Source of the DNA: Pseudomonadota bacterium
GTDB lineage: Bacteria > Pseudomonadota > Alphaproteobacteria > Caedimonadales > UBA1908
NCBI GenBank assembly: GCA_020161545.1
Contig: JAIUNT010000012.1
Location: 1-37,045, forward strand
Direction: 5' to 3'
Length of the DNA stretch: 37,045 nucleotides
In this document: piece after piece, positions 15,792 through 25,029 of the stretch
Numbering within the stretch: position 1 is the first letter of the stretch
Layout of the letters: every line of letters starts with the position of its first letter
The notes under the pieces: model-generated
Seen by the model: the letters and a program-made list of their open reading frames with translations, nothing else
Databases searched by the model: none
What the model was told of the DNA's origin: nothing
Translations under genes and position numbers: made by a program

Positions 15792-16829
15792 ATGCAACTG
15801 ACACCACTGACCCAGCGTCGCCTTCAGTACTTCCGCGCCAACAAGCGCGGGTACTGGTCCTTTATCATTTTCTGCGTTTTGTTTGTCATCACGGCGGGTG
15901 CGGAGTTTATCGCCAATAACAAACCGCTTCTTGTGAAGTACGACGGGCATTACTTTTGCCCCGTCCTTGTCAGTTACCCGGAGACCACCTTTGGGGGCGA
16001 CTTTGAGACGGAGGCAGATTATAAGGACGCCGTGGTGCAAGAGCTTATTGAGAAGAAAGGCTGGATGGTATGGCCGCCCTTGCGTTACTCCTATGACACC
16101 GTTAACTACGCCCTTGACCAGCCAGCGCCTTCCCCCCCCAGCTGGGAGAACTTGCTGGGCACCGATGACCAGGGCAGGGACGTCTTGGCGCGCCTCATTT
16201 ACGGCTTTCGTATCAGTGTGCTCTTTGGGCTTATTTTGACCCTCTCAAGTTCCGTGCTTGGTCTTGTGGCTGGCGGGGTGCAGGGATACTTTGGCGGAAT
16301 GATCGATCTTATTTTCCAGCGCATTATCGAGATTTGGGCGGGGCTTCCTGTCCTTTACCTTCTGATTATCCTGGCAAGTTTGGTCTCGCCCAATTTCTGG
16401 TGGCTTTTGGGGCTAATGCTGCTTTTTAACTGGATGACCCTTGTGGGCGTTGTGCGCGCGGAGTTTTTGCGCGCGCGCAGCCTTGATTACGTGAGGGCCG
16501 CCAAGGCGCTTGGGCTGTCCACACCGCGCATCATGGTGCGCCATGTGCTGCCCAATGCCATGGTCGCCACCATCACCTTCTTGCCCTTTATCTTAAGCGG
16601 TGCCATCTCGACCCTGACCTCCCTCGACTTTTTAGGGTTCGGTCTGCCCATCGGCTCGCCTTCCTTGGGCGAAATGCTGGCCCAGGGTAAAAACAATCTT
16701 CACGCACCTTGGCTGGGGCTGACGGCCTTTTTGGCCGTGGCTGTGACCTTGTCCCTTTTGATCTTTATTGGGGAGGCAGCAAGAGACGCCCTTGACCCCA
16801 GAAAACTACAAAAAGGAGGAGACATCTGA
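15792..16829 (+). CDS. yejE: peptide ABC transporter permease (YejE type)
   Basis: Second permease of the Yej importer. ATG 15792 has AGGGGAAG a few bases upstream and gives RRLQYFRANKRGYWSF, the standard N-terminus; an earlier in-frame start at 15744 lies inside yejB and is unlikely. In 345 residues there is one N-terminal helix, a periplasmic segment with LLGTDDQGRDVLARLIYGFR, several helices, and the EAA loop VRAAKALGLSTPRIMVRHVLPNA. The stop overlaps the yejF ATG by one base (TGATG), with AAGGAGG ahead of it. Confidence 0.94.
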   Translation: MQLTPLTQRRLQYFRANKRGYWSFIIFCVLFVITAGAEFIANNKPLLVKYDGHYFCPVLVSYPETTFGGDFETEADYKDAVVQELIEKKGWMVWPPLRYSYDTVNYALDQPAPSPPSWENLLGTDDQGRDVLARLIYGFRISVLFGLILTLSSSVLGLVAGGVQGYFGGMIDLIFQRIIEIWAGLPVLYLLIILASLVSPNFWWLLGLMLLFNWMTLVGVVRAEFLRARSLDYVRAAKALGLSTPRIMVRHVLPNAMVATITFLPFILSGAISTLTSLDFLGFGLPIGSPSLGEMLAQGKNNLHAPWLGLTAFLAVAVTLSLLIFIGEAARDALDPRKLQKGGDI

Positions 16830-18436
16830 TGAGCACTCCTTTGCTGCGCGTTGAAAATCTCAGTATTGCCTTCAAGGGGGTACGTGACGAAACCCTCGCG
16901 GTGAGGGGCGCCTCCTTTTCCCTTGAGCAAGGCAAGACCCTGGCCATTGTGGGCGAGAGTGGATCGGGTAAGTCCGTGACCTCCCTTGCCATCATGGGTC
17001 TTTTGCCGCACCCGCAAGCCTTTCACCCGGAGGGAGAAATCTTCTTTGAGGGCAAACCCCTTTTGGGGATGTCTTCCGACAATAGGCGCGCCCTTCGTGG
17101 ACGCCGCATGGCCATGATTTTCCAAGAGCCCATGACGGCCCTCAATCCCCTCCATACCCTCGAAAAACAAATTGGGGAGGCGCTGGATTTACATTTTCAG
17201 CTCAAAAAAGACGCCCTTCGCGCGCGTATATTATCGCTTTTAGAGCTCGTGGGCTTTGAAAACCCGGCCGCGCGCCTGGGTGCCTTTCCCCATGAACTCT
17301 CAGGAGGACAACGCCAGCGCGTCATGATCGCCATGGCCCTTGCCGGCGAGCCTGATCTCTTGATCGCCGACGAGCCCACAACGGCGCTGGACGTGACCAT
17401 TCAGGCTCAGATCCTGGCCCTTTTAAAGGATCTTCAAAAGCGCTTAAAGCTGACCCTTCTGCTCATCAGCCATGATCTTGGCATTGTGCGCCATATGGCG
17501 GACCATGTGGTGGTGATGGAAAAAGGGCAGGTGGTTGAAAACGCGCCCGTGGAGACGCTTTTTGCAGCTCCCCAGCATCCCTATACCCAGCGCCTTTTGG
17601 GGGCTGAGCCTGAAGGACCGCCGGCACGCATCATCCAAGACAGCCCCAGAGTGGTATCTTGCCAGAATCTGAGTGTCTCTTTCCCCATTTATGGGGGAAT
17701 TTTTCGCCGGGTGAAATCCCAAGTCCATGCGGTGGAGAGTGCCTCCTTTGAGCTGCGCGCGGGGCACACGCTAGGCATTGTGGGCGAAAGCGGGTCCGGT
17801 AAGACGACCCTTGCCATGGCCCTTTTGCGTTTGCAGGCGTCAGTGGGCACCTTGATCTTTGAGGGTCAAGATCTGCAAGCCCTGTCAAATACAGACATGC
17901 GCCGTCTGCGCCCCCACATGCAGATCGTCTTTCAGGATCCCTTTTCCTCCTTAAGCCCGCGTATGAGTATTGCGCAGATCGTGGGGGAGGGGCTTGCCTA
18001 TCACGGTCTGACTAAGACCCCAGAGGAACTAAACGCGCGCATTGAGGAAGCCCTTCTAAAGGTGGGTTTGACGGGAGAGGTGATGGAGCGCTACCCCCAC
18101 GAGTTCTCGGGCGGCCAGCGTCAGCGTATTGCCCTGGCGCGTGCCATTGTCTTAAAGCCTAAGCTTTTGGTTTTAGACGAGCCAACTTCCGCCCTTGACC
18201 GTATTTTACAAAAGGAAGTCCTGCAGCTTCTTAAAAAACTCCAGGAAGAGGAGCACATGGCCTACGTCTTCATCAGCCACGATTTGAAGGTGGTGCGCGC
18301 CATTGCCCATGAGGTCTTGGTGATGAAGAGCGGGCGCATCGTTGAAAGGGGCACCGCCAGCGACGTATTTGAGCGGCCCCGCGATCCCTATACCCAGAGC
18401 TTACTGGCAGCCAGCCTTGATTGGAGGCGGGCATGA
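16829..18436 (+). CDS. yejF: peptide ABC transporter, fused double ATPase (YejF type)
   Basis: Cytoplasmic ATPase driving the Yej importer, with both nucleotide-binding domains on one chain, as in E. coli YejF. In 535 residues each half is complete: Walker A GESGSGKS (42-49) and GESGSGKT (about 318-325), signatures LSGGQRQRV and FSGGQRQRI, Walker [12 protein letters not shown] and [11 protein letters not shown]. The HPYTQRLL and [10 protein letters not shown] ends are typical of OppD/F-like domains. AAGGAGG precedes the ATG. The stop overlaps the uvrB start by four bases, which ties the importer to a DNA-repair gene. Confidence 0.95.
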   Translation: MSTPLLRVENLSIAFKGVRDETLAVRGASFSLEQGKTLAIVGESGSGKSVTSLAIMGLLPHPQAFHPEGEIFFEGKPLLGMSSDNRRALRGRRMAMIFQEPMTALNPLHTLEKQIGEALDLHFQLKKDALRARILSLLELVGFENPAARLGAFPHELSGGQRQRVMIAMALAGEPDLLIADEPTTALDVTIQAQILALLKDLQKRLKLTLLLISHDLGIVRHMADHVVVMEKGQVVENAPVETLFAAPQHPYTQRLLGAEPEGPPARIIQDSPRVVSCQNLSVSFPIYGGIFRRVKSQVHAVESASFELRAGHTLGIVGESGSGKTTLAMALLRLQASVGTLIFEGQDLQALSNTDMRRLRPHMQIVFQDPFSSLSPRMSIAQIVGEGLAYHGLTKTPEELNARIEEALLKVGLTGEVMERYPHEFSGGQRQRIALARAIVLKPKLLVLDEPTSALDRILQKEVLQLLKKLQEEEHMAYVFISHDLKVVRAIAHEVLVMKSGRIVERGTASDVFERPRDPYTQSLLAASLDWRRA

Positions 18437-20436
18437 GCTTTGATCTTGTCTCCCCCTTTCAACCCGCGGGCGACCAGCCTGGGGCTATAGACGCCCTTGT
18501 GAAAGGGGCCCTTGCTGGCGAAAAGGATCAGGTGCTTTTGGGTGTGACGGGGTCGGGTAAAACCTTCACCATGGCCCATGTGATCGCAACCCTTGGCCGC
18601 CCGGCCATCATTATGGCCCCCAACAAGACGCTCGCCGCCCAGCTCTACAGCGAAATGCGGGAGTTCTTTCCCAACAATGCCGTTGAGTATTTCGTCTCCT
18701 ACTATGACTATTACCAGCCCGAGGCCTATATCCCGCGCTCGGACACCTACGTGGAGAAAGAGTCCTCCGTCAACGAACAGATTGACCGCATGCGCCATAG
18801 CGCAACCCAGGCACTTCTTGAGCGGCGCGACGTCATTGTGGTGGCCAGCGTATCGTGTATTTACGGTATTGGCTCTGTGGAGAGCTATCAACAGATGACC
18901 CTTCCCTTGGAGGTAGGCGCGGTGTGTGCGCCCCAAACTCTGGCCAAGCGCTTAGTTGAGCTTCTTTACAAGCGCAACGATATGCACCTTGTGCGCGGGA
19001 CCTTTCGCCTCCACGGAGACGTGATGGACATTTTTCCCTCGCACCTAGAGGACCAGGCGTGGCGTGTGTCCTTCTTTGGGGACGAGATCGAGAGTCTGAC
19101 GGTCGTAGACGCCCTGACCCGTGAGGTGTTTGAACGCCCAAAGAGCTTGAAACTCTACGCCAACAATCACTACGTGACGCCGCGGGTTTCCATCCAGCGC
19201 ATGATCAAGCAGATCCAACATGATTTGGGCGAGCGTGTGCGTGAGTTCGAATCCCAGGGAAAACTTGTCGAAGCCCAGCGTATCGACCAACGCACGCGTT
19301 TTGACATCGAGATGCTGGAGACCCTTGGATACTGTCCGGGCATTGAGAACTATTCGCGCTATCTGACGGGCCGCGCGCCAGGTGAACCGCCGCCAACGCT
19401 CTTCGAGTACCTGCCCAAGGACGCCTTGTTGATTGTGGATGAAAGCCACGTGAGTGTGCCCCAGGTGCGCGGTATGTCCGCCGGGGACGCCGTGCGCAAG
19501 ACCACCCTTTCCGAGTACGGATTTCGCTTGCCGGCGTGTAAAGACAACAGGCCTCTCACCTTTGCCGAGTGGGACGCCCTGCGCCCCCAAAGCGTCTTTG
19601 TGTCCGCCACCCCTGGTCCCTGGGAGCTTGAGCGCACCCACGGCGCCTTTGTGGAGCAGGTGATCCGTCCCACGGGATTACTTGACCCCGTGTGTGAGGT
19701 GCGCCCTACAACCCACCAGGTGGATGATCTTATTGCCTCGTGTCAAAAGGTCGTGGCGGAAGGCGGGCGCGTCCTTGTCACCACTCTCACCAAGAAAATG
19801 GCAGAGGCTCTCAGTCGCTATCTCTCAGAGGCCGGCCTCAAGACCCAGTATTTGCACTCGGACGTTGAAACCCTTGAGCGCCTCCAGATTATTCAGGATT
19901 TAAGGCGCGGCGTTTACGAAGTCCTCATTGGCATTAACCTGTTGCGCGAGGGCCTTGATATTCCGGAATGCCAAATGGTGGCCATTTTAGACGCCGACAA
20001 AGAAGGTTTTTTGCGCTCACGCACCTCTCTCATCCAGACCATTGGACGCGCCGCGCGCCATGTAAAGGGCCAGGTTGTGCTGTACGCCGACACCATGACG
20101 CGCTCCATGCAAGAGGCGCTCCAGGAAAGCGCCAGGCGCCGCGCAAGGCAAGAGGAGTACAACACCCTTCATGGCATCACACCCGAAAGTGTTCAGCGCA
20201 AGATCACGGATATTTTGGAGAGCGTCTACGAAAAGGATCATACGCGTCTGCCAAGTGCCGCGAAGGGGCTGAGTGAGAAAGAGCGCGCGCGGAAAATGAA
20301 GCAGCTGGAAAAAGAAATGCTGGCGGCCGCTGAACACCTTGAGTTTGAAGAAGCAGCCCGTTTGCGTGATGAGCTTAAGGCGCTCCAACAGGAAGATTTA
20401 GTCTTTCATGGGGGCGAATTCCCCCAAGAGGGCTAG
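18433..20436 (+). CDS. uvrB: excinuclease ABC subunit B
   Basis: UvrB is the damage-verifying helicase of nucleotide excision repair, working with UvrA and UvrC. ATG 18433 has GGAGG six bases upstream. The 667-residue protein shows Walker A GVTGSGKT (37-44), the beta-hairpin region YYDYYQPEAYIP (90-101), helicase motifs IVDESHVSVPQ and GRAARH, and a C-terminal UVR domain (about 625-655, LEFEEAARLRDEL) that binds UvrC. Length is normal. It starts inside yejF (ATGA) and its last 62 bases overlap the convergent tilS. No separate promoter is evident; a LexA box was not seen. Confidence 0.97.
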   Translation: MSFDLVSPFQPAGDQPGAIDALVKGALAGEKDQVLLGVTGSGKTFTMAHVIATLGRPAIIMAPNKTLAAQLYSEMREFFPNNAVEYFVSYYDYYQPEAYIPRSDTYVEKESSVNEQIDRMRHSATQALLERRDVIVVASVSCIYGIGSVESYQQMTLPLEVGAVCAPQTLAKRLVELLYKRNDMHLVRGTFRLHGDVMDIFPSHLEDQAWRVSFFGDEIESLTVVDALTREVFERPKSLKLYANNHYVTPRVSIQRMIKQIQHDLGERVREFESQGKLVEAQRIDQRTRFDIEMLETLGYCPGIENYSRYLTGRAPGEPPPTLFEYLPKDALLIVDESHVSVPQVRGMSAGDAVRKTTLSEYGFRLPACKDNRPLTFAEWDALRPQSVFVSATPGPWELERTHGAFVEQVIRPTGLLDPVCEVRPTTHQVDDLIASCQKVVAEGGRVLVTTLTKKMAEALSRYLSEAGLKTQYLHSDVETLERLQIIQDLRRGVYEVLIGINLLREGLDIPECQMVAILDADKEGFLRSRTSLIQTIGRAARHVKGQVVLYADTMTRSMQEALQESARRRARQEEYNTLHGITPESVQRKITDILESVYEKDHTRLPSAAKGLSEKERARKMKQLEKEMLAAAEHLEFEEAARLRDELKALQQEDLVFHGGEFPQEG

Positions 20437-21685
20437 GGACAAAGACCTCAAGCCACCGCTCTGTCACGAGGCTTTTGCAGCCCACGTCAAGAACGGGGCG
20501 GGGGATGAGGCCTGGGACCCATAAGAGGCGTCCCTCGTTCCAAAGGGCCGGCAGTCCTTCAACCGCCTCTCGGGGGGCGTTTATTTTGATGCCCATCTCC
20601 TTTAATAGCCGCACACCGCTTTCCCCCAGTTTTTCCAGGGTCCCCGGTTCACTTGGGCCAAAATAGGAAAAACGCCCATCCCACGTGACACTCTGACTTT
20701 TAATCAGTGGACTTGAATCCTTAATGAGGGAGGGTTCGCGCATGATCCACAGGGTTTTTCCTTTTGTGCGAAAGAGGCATCCGCCCCCTGTGAAGCCTTT
20801 GCCTGAGGCGATCTTATCCAAGATGCCGGCGAGGGTCTCGCGCCGCAGGGGGTGGTCGCGTCCGCCAATGATGGGGACAAGCCGCGCGAGTAACCCTTCA
20901 TGCCAGACGCGGGGCAGGAGGTAAAAGGACTCAAGATTGATGTGGGCGTAGGCACCGTTTTCAAGTCCGCCCAGACGGTCCAGGAGAAAAATCAGATGCT
21001 TTTCCCAAAAGCGCCGAAAAGACGTGAGACGCGCGTCCTCACCCACGGGCAGAAGACGGCCGTTTCCTAAGGCTTTTCGCACCAAAACACGGGTGAAGAT
21101 GTCCTTGTTATTAGAGGGATCCTCGATCCAAGGGACGTGCGCCTTTTCAAGATAAGCAACAAGGGCACTTTTGGGGGTTGTGAGAAGAGGGCGCAGGAGG
21201 CAAACACCGTCCTTTTCCCTCACGGCGGACATACCCGCAAGACCCAGGAGTGTTGTGCCACGCGCCAGACGCATAAGGCGCGTTTCATCCTGGTCATCCT
21301 GATGATGGGCAAGAATAAGATATTGAATATGTGCGCTTTGGCACTCTTTGGCCAGGAGTGCCAATCTTGCCTCTCTTGCTCGTTCTTGGAGGCGTGCACG
21401 GGGTTTTTCCCCTTCCCAGGTGAGGATTTTGTGCGTGACGCCCAAAGAGGTTAAGCGCGTGTGAACACTTTCCGCTTCAGCGCGTGATTCAGGGCGCAGG
21501 CCGTGATCAACGGTGAGGGCGAGAAGGCTGATGCTGCGCGCCTCGGCCCAGGCTTTGGCCAGCAGGCACGCTGCCATGCTATCGGCGCCGCCAGAAACCG
21601 CAACGGCGATACGCGTGGGTTTGGCATCCAAGCACAGAGCGTCCATGGTGGCGCTAAAGGTTGAGAAAAGAGAATCAAGGGTCAT
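20375..21685 (-). CDS. tilS: tRNA(Ile)-lysidine synthase
   Basis: TilS converts C34 of tRNA-Ile(CAU) to lysidine so that it reads AUA. The 436-residue protein has the PP-loop VSGGADS (30-36), LTVDHGLRPES, the AHHQDDQDETRLMRLARG block that binds metal and adenylate, and IEDPSNNKD. The C-terminal region is longer and less conserved. The 3' end runs 62 bases into uvrB on the opposite strand. A strong hairpin lies between cpoB and tilS, and no good RBS precedes the ATG, so expression level is uncertain. Confidence 0.95.
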   Translation of the reverse strand: MTLDSLFSTFSATMDALCLDAKPTRIAVAVSGGADSMAACLLAKAWAEARSISLLALTVDHGLRPESRAEAESVHTRLTSLGVTHKILTWEGEKPRARLQERAREARLALLAKECQSAHIQYLILAHHQDDQDETRLMRLARGTTLLGLAGMSAVREKDGVCLLRPLLTTPKSALVAYLEKAHVPWIEDPSNNKDIFTRVLVRKALGNGRLLPVGEDARLTSFRRFWEKHLIFLLDRLGGLENGAYAHINLESFYLLPRVWHEGLLARLVPIIGGRDHPLRRETLAGILDKIASGKGFTGGGCLFRTKGKTLWIMREPSLIKDSSPLIKSQSVTWDGRFSYFGPSEPGTLEKLGESGVRLLKEMGIKINAPREAVEGLPALWNEGRLLWVPGLIPRPVLDVGCKSLVTERWLEVFVPSPLGGIRPHERLNLPVGAP

Positions 21686-21705
21686 GGGTCATGGGATGAG
21701 AGAAA

Positions 21706-21732
21706 GGGTGCAAGGATTGTGTCCCTGCACCC
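21706..21732 (-). terminator. Rho-independent-type hairpin between cpoB and tilS
   Basis: An 11-bp stem with one G-U pair (21722-21732 with 21706-21716) and a 5-base loop begins nine bases after the cpoB stop. On the minus strand it is followed by TTTCTCTC. It should stop or attenuate cpoB transcripts just before tilS. Confidence 0.7.
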
Positions 21733-21740
21733 ACGTCACA

Positions 21741-22499
21741 TTACATACCAGCTTGGGCACGCTCGGCCATACGCTGGATATTCTTAGGCAGTTGCGGGAA
21801 TTCTTTGTGGAGCTGCGCCAGGGTTGCTGATGCTTCTTTCTTCTTTCCCAAAGCCTTCAGGGAAATGGCAAGCTTTACAAGGGCTTCTGGCGCCTTTGCG
21901 GTCGCTTGCTTGCCCTTGGCAGTTTTCACGTCAGCCTTTGTTGTCTTGTAGGTTTTATAGGCCTTGGCAAAGTGGAGGGCGGCTTGCTTGTATTCTTTGC
22001 GCAAGAGGTGGGTCTCACCTATCCAGTACTGGGCGTTGACAACAAGGGCGTGGTTAGGATGAGCCTTGATGAACTTGGTGAGCGCCGCGTCGGCCCGGGC
22101 GTACTCTTTCTCGTTCAAAAGAGCCAGAGCGTAGTCATAAGCCTCTTGGGGGCTTTTGGCGGGCGCGTCAAGGGCGGCCTCATCATCGTCATCCTTTTCA
22201 TCAGCCATGGCCGTGTCAAGGGTCGTGTCATCGGGATCACGCTCTTTTTCAGCCTTTACTGCAGACAGGGGCTTATCCTTCTCAAGGACGGGTTCCGCGT
22301 CATGGGCGCCCATGCTTGCCCCTTGCTTGAGCTGCTTGATGGTATGCTGGGATTCTTCCAAGCGTCCCGTGAGCTCACGCACCTGGTCCTCTAAGAAGGC
22401 CACACGGTCTTCGAGGTTTGTGTCTTGGGCGAAGGAGGCAGGTGCACCAAGGGTTAGTAGGAGAGTCAATGTGCTCGCGCTTAAAAAAGTCTTCATCAT
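21741..22499 (-). CDS. cpoB: Tol-Pal associated periplasmic TPR protein CpoB (YbgF)
   Basis: CpoB works with TolA and PBP1B to coordinate envelope constriction at division. From ATG 22499 the product has 252 residues: a signal peptide (MMKTFLSASTLTLLLTLGAPASFA), an N-terminal trimerising coiled coil (about 27-58), an acidic linker rich in Asp and Glu (about 75-120), and TPR repeats to the end (SPQEAYDYALALLNEKEYARA onwards). An upstream start at 22538 is possible. In most alphaproteobacteria the gene lies in tolQRAB-pal-ybgF-tilS; tilS is retained here, but the upstream neighbour is a signalling protein, not pal. Confidence 0.9.
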   Translation of the reverse strand: MMKTFLSASTLTLLLTLGAPASFAQDTNLEDRVAFLEDQVRELTGRLEESQHTIKQLKQGASMGAHDAEPVLEKDKPLSAVKAEKERDPDDTTLDTAMADEKDDDDEAALDAPAKSPQEAYDYALALLNEKEYARADAALTKFIKAHPNHALVVNAQYWIGETHLLRKEYKQAALHFAKAYKTYKTTKADVKTAKGKQATAKAPEALVKLAISLKALGKKKEASATLAQLHKEFPQLPKNIQRMAERAQAGM

Positions 22500-22589
22500 C
22501 TTGAGTGAGTTCCACAAAAATACAGTCTCTTCTTTCATACCTCTAAATGAGGAAAAGATCTAGTGGGGTCCTGCTTGGGCGTTGTTGCC

Positions 22590-24965
22590 TTATGCGATGA
22601 GAGATCGTTCTTCATGGATAATTTTGTCCATGAAGATATTGGGTGTGAGAAGACATTTGCCAAGGAGGGCGTTAGTTTCCTGGAAGGGCAGGGGTTTGGA
22701 GAAATAATACCCCTGGATCAAGTGGCACCCGTTTTCAATGAGAAGGTCAAGTTGTCTTTTTGTTTCAACGCCTTCGGCAATAATTTGAATGCCTTGGCCC
22801 TGGGCAATGTCGATGACGCCCTTGAGAAGACGCAAGGACTTATCACAGGTGGGCACGTCTTTGACAAACGATCCGTCAATCTTGAGGTAATCAAACTCGA
22901 ATTGCCTGAGATAACTCAAGGAAGAATATCCCGTCCCAAAGTCATCAATGAGTGTCTTAATGCCCCGGTCCTTAAAGGCTTTAAGGCGTAAGCGCATGAG
23001 ATCCACATTGTTTTCAAAGCTGCTCTCTGTCACCTCGATGCGCAAGTGTTGTGCTGCGCCCGGCACGCTATCAATGAGGTGGAGGAATTTGGTGAAGTGA
23101 TCCTCGTGGGAGAGCTGCCTGGGTGAAAGGTTGATGGAAATATTTAGGCTCGGGTGACCCGGAAACCCCTTTGTAAAGGCTTGGATATCTTGCAGTGCCA
23201 TCTCAAGCACCTCAAGCCCTAAATCAAGGATCAAAGGGAGCCCCTCGGCAATGGGGACAAAGCGTCCTGGCATCATGAAGCCGTGCTCTGGATGCATCCA
23301 CCTCACAAGTCCCTCAAAGGAAACGGCCGTTTGTTTGAGAATATCAACAACAGGTTGATAGTAAAGGCGAAACTGATGTTTGCGTAGGGCCTTTTCCATT
23401 TCCTGAACCAGTTTTTTCTCCTCCAGAAACTGTTCTTGAAACTGAGGATTAAAGAGCACCACACGGTTTTTACCCTGTTTCTTGGCTTGGAGGGCTGCAA
23501 TATCTACCTTCTGAAGAAGCTGCTGGAGGTCGTGATTTGGCTCTGACAAAATCAGGCCGCCGATGCTGACGGAGATCTGTACTTCCGTGTCGCCAATTTT
23601 ATAAACGCCACCACAAATGGACATGAGGCGCTTGGACATTTCCTCCGCGTGGGCTTCGTCCTCTAAATCACACGCCATGATTAGAAACTCATCCCCGCCG
23701 ACCCGGGCGGCAGTGTCTTCCGAGCGCATGGACGTTGTCAGATTGCGCGCAAACGCCTTTAAAAGCGCGTCTCCACACCCATGTCCCAAGGTGTCGTTAA
23801 TGTCCTTGAAGTTATCGATGTCCACGAAGTAGATGGCGGTCAGCATGCCCTCTAAGCGTCTTGGCCGTTTCATGACTTGCTCGAGCCTGTCCATGAAAAG
23901 GGCGCGGTTGGGCAACCCTGTCAGGCCATCATAAAAGGACAAGCGGCGCAGATTATGGTGATAAAAACTTTGGGTGCTGTACTTTTCCACCAAGGAGGAA
24001 AACAAAAGAGACATGCCTTCCAGAACTTGAAGAGTCTGGTTCTCCTGAGCGCGTGGGTATTGGGAAAAGAGGGTGATGGTGCCAAATACAATCTCATGAA
24101 ACTTCAGTGGGATAACGGCGCAGCTTTTAAACGTTGCATTTCCTTGGAGGGGCTCGCCTGCAATTTCCTCTAGTTGGTGGGCGCTTACCCACAAAATTGT
24201 TTTTTTGTCTTGGATGTGGAGTTTAAGTTTCTCAGCGGCGCGCTCACTCAAAACAGCGTTATCTTCACCAATTTGGGTACGGTCAGTCTGAGCACGCAGC
24301 ACAAAGGCTTTTATAAATTCGCTGTCTTGATCCGCCGTGACTTGGGCTACCTCAAACTTTAAGAACGGGAGTGCTTCTCGCACCACCGTCTTGACGCGCT
24401 CTTCCAAGGAAAAGGACGCGTCACTGGGCTGATTCATCCAAAGGAGAAATTGGATGTTTTTATCGCGCTCTGTGATGAACTCTCGTAGACAAAGGGCCAA
24501 ATCCAGAAAACATGCTTTGGTCAGCGCAACAAGAGCCTCACTGCGGTCGGATTCCGTGAGACCTTTTTCTGTAATAACACTTTGAAATGACGTGCAAAAT
24601 CTTCCGTATGAGGCAACGTAAATGTCGGGGGGGATATTATGCCGGTCATGGGCAATACCAACATTTTTGACGCGGCGTAGGTATTCCTGGTCGAAGGTGA
24701 AGCTCATGACCTTAGACCAATGGGCGATTTGTGCGTCCTTGAGTTTTTGGATTTTCCCCTCGACAAAGGGAGAAAGGGATGGGATTTTTTCTAAATCTGC
24801 GTAAAACACGTCCAAAATATCAGGAAGCTGGTCGCGTAAAGTCTCTTGGAGTAACTTGAGAATGTGGGGTGCAGGCTTTTGCACGTATCCCAATCGTTCA
24901 AAGGGATCAAGTGCGTCGTCTGTTTGACTTTCGATCACGGTTCCGGCTTTCGCATACACCTTCAA
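22590..24965 (-). CDS. globin-coupled GGDEF/EAL cyclic-di-GMP regulator
   Basis: Putative oxygen-responsive enzyme making and/or degrading cyclic di-GMP. The 791 residues divide into: a protoglobin-like sensor (about 25-175) with likely heme-ligand His106 in VGIAHDRHNIPPDIY; a GAF-like domain (about 185-330); GGDEF (about 340-505) with intact GGDEF at 423-427 and the RSED inhibitory I-site at 414-417, five residues before it; and EAL (about 515-770) with EGL (551-553), NISINLSPRQ, DDFGTGYSSL, KIDGSF and IAEGVET. Both catalytic domains look competent. The start is TTG 24965, after an in-frame stop, with a weak RBS, so the exact N-terminus is uncertain. No membrane segment: cytoplasmic. Confidence 0.92.
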   Translation of the reverse strand: MKVYAKAGTVIESQTDDALDPFERLGYVQKPAPHILKLLQETLRDQLPDILDVFYADLEKIPSLSPFVEGKIQKLKDAQIAHWSKVMSFTFDQEYLRRVKNVGIAHDRHNIPPDIYVASYGRFCTSFQSVITEKGLTESDRSEALVALTKACFLDLALCLREFITERDKNIQFLLWMNQPSDASFSLEERVKTVVREALPFLKFEVAQVTADQDSEFIKAFVLRAQTDRTQIGEDNAVLSERAAEKLKLHIQDKKTILWVSAHQLEEIAGEPLQGNATFKSCAVIPLKFHEIVFGTITLFSQYPRAQENQTLQVLEGMSLLFSSLVEKYSTQSFYHHNLRRLSFYDGLTGLPNRALFMDRLEQVMKRPRRLEGMLTAIYFVDIDNFKDINDTLGHGCGDALLKAFARNLTTSMRSEDTAARVGGDEFLIMACDLEDEAHAEEMSKRLMSICGGVYKIGDTEVQISVSIGGLILSEPNHDLQQLLQKVDIAALQAKKQGKNRVVLFNPQFQEQFLEEKKLVQEMEKALRKHQFRLYYQPVVDILKQTAVSFEGLVRWMHPEHGFMMPGRFVPIAEGLPLILDLGLEVLEMALQDIQAFTKGFPGHPSLNISINLSPRQLSHEDHFTKFLHLIDSVPGAAQHLRIEVTESSFENNVDLMRLRLKAFKDRGIKTLIDDFGTGYSSLSYLRQFEFDYLKIDGSFVKDVPTCDKSLRLLKGVIDIAQGQGIQIIAEGVETKRQLDLLIENGCHLIQGYYFSKPLPFQETNALLGKCLLTPNIFMDKIIHEERSLIA

Positions 24966-25029
24966 GGCGCTGAAATGTTATGGGATAATACTTAAAAATT
25001 TATTAATCTCCTCTATCTGTTTAGAAATA

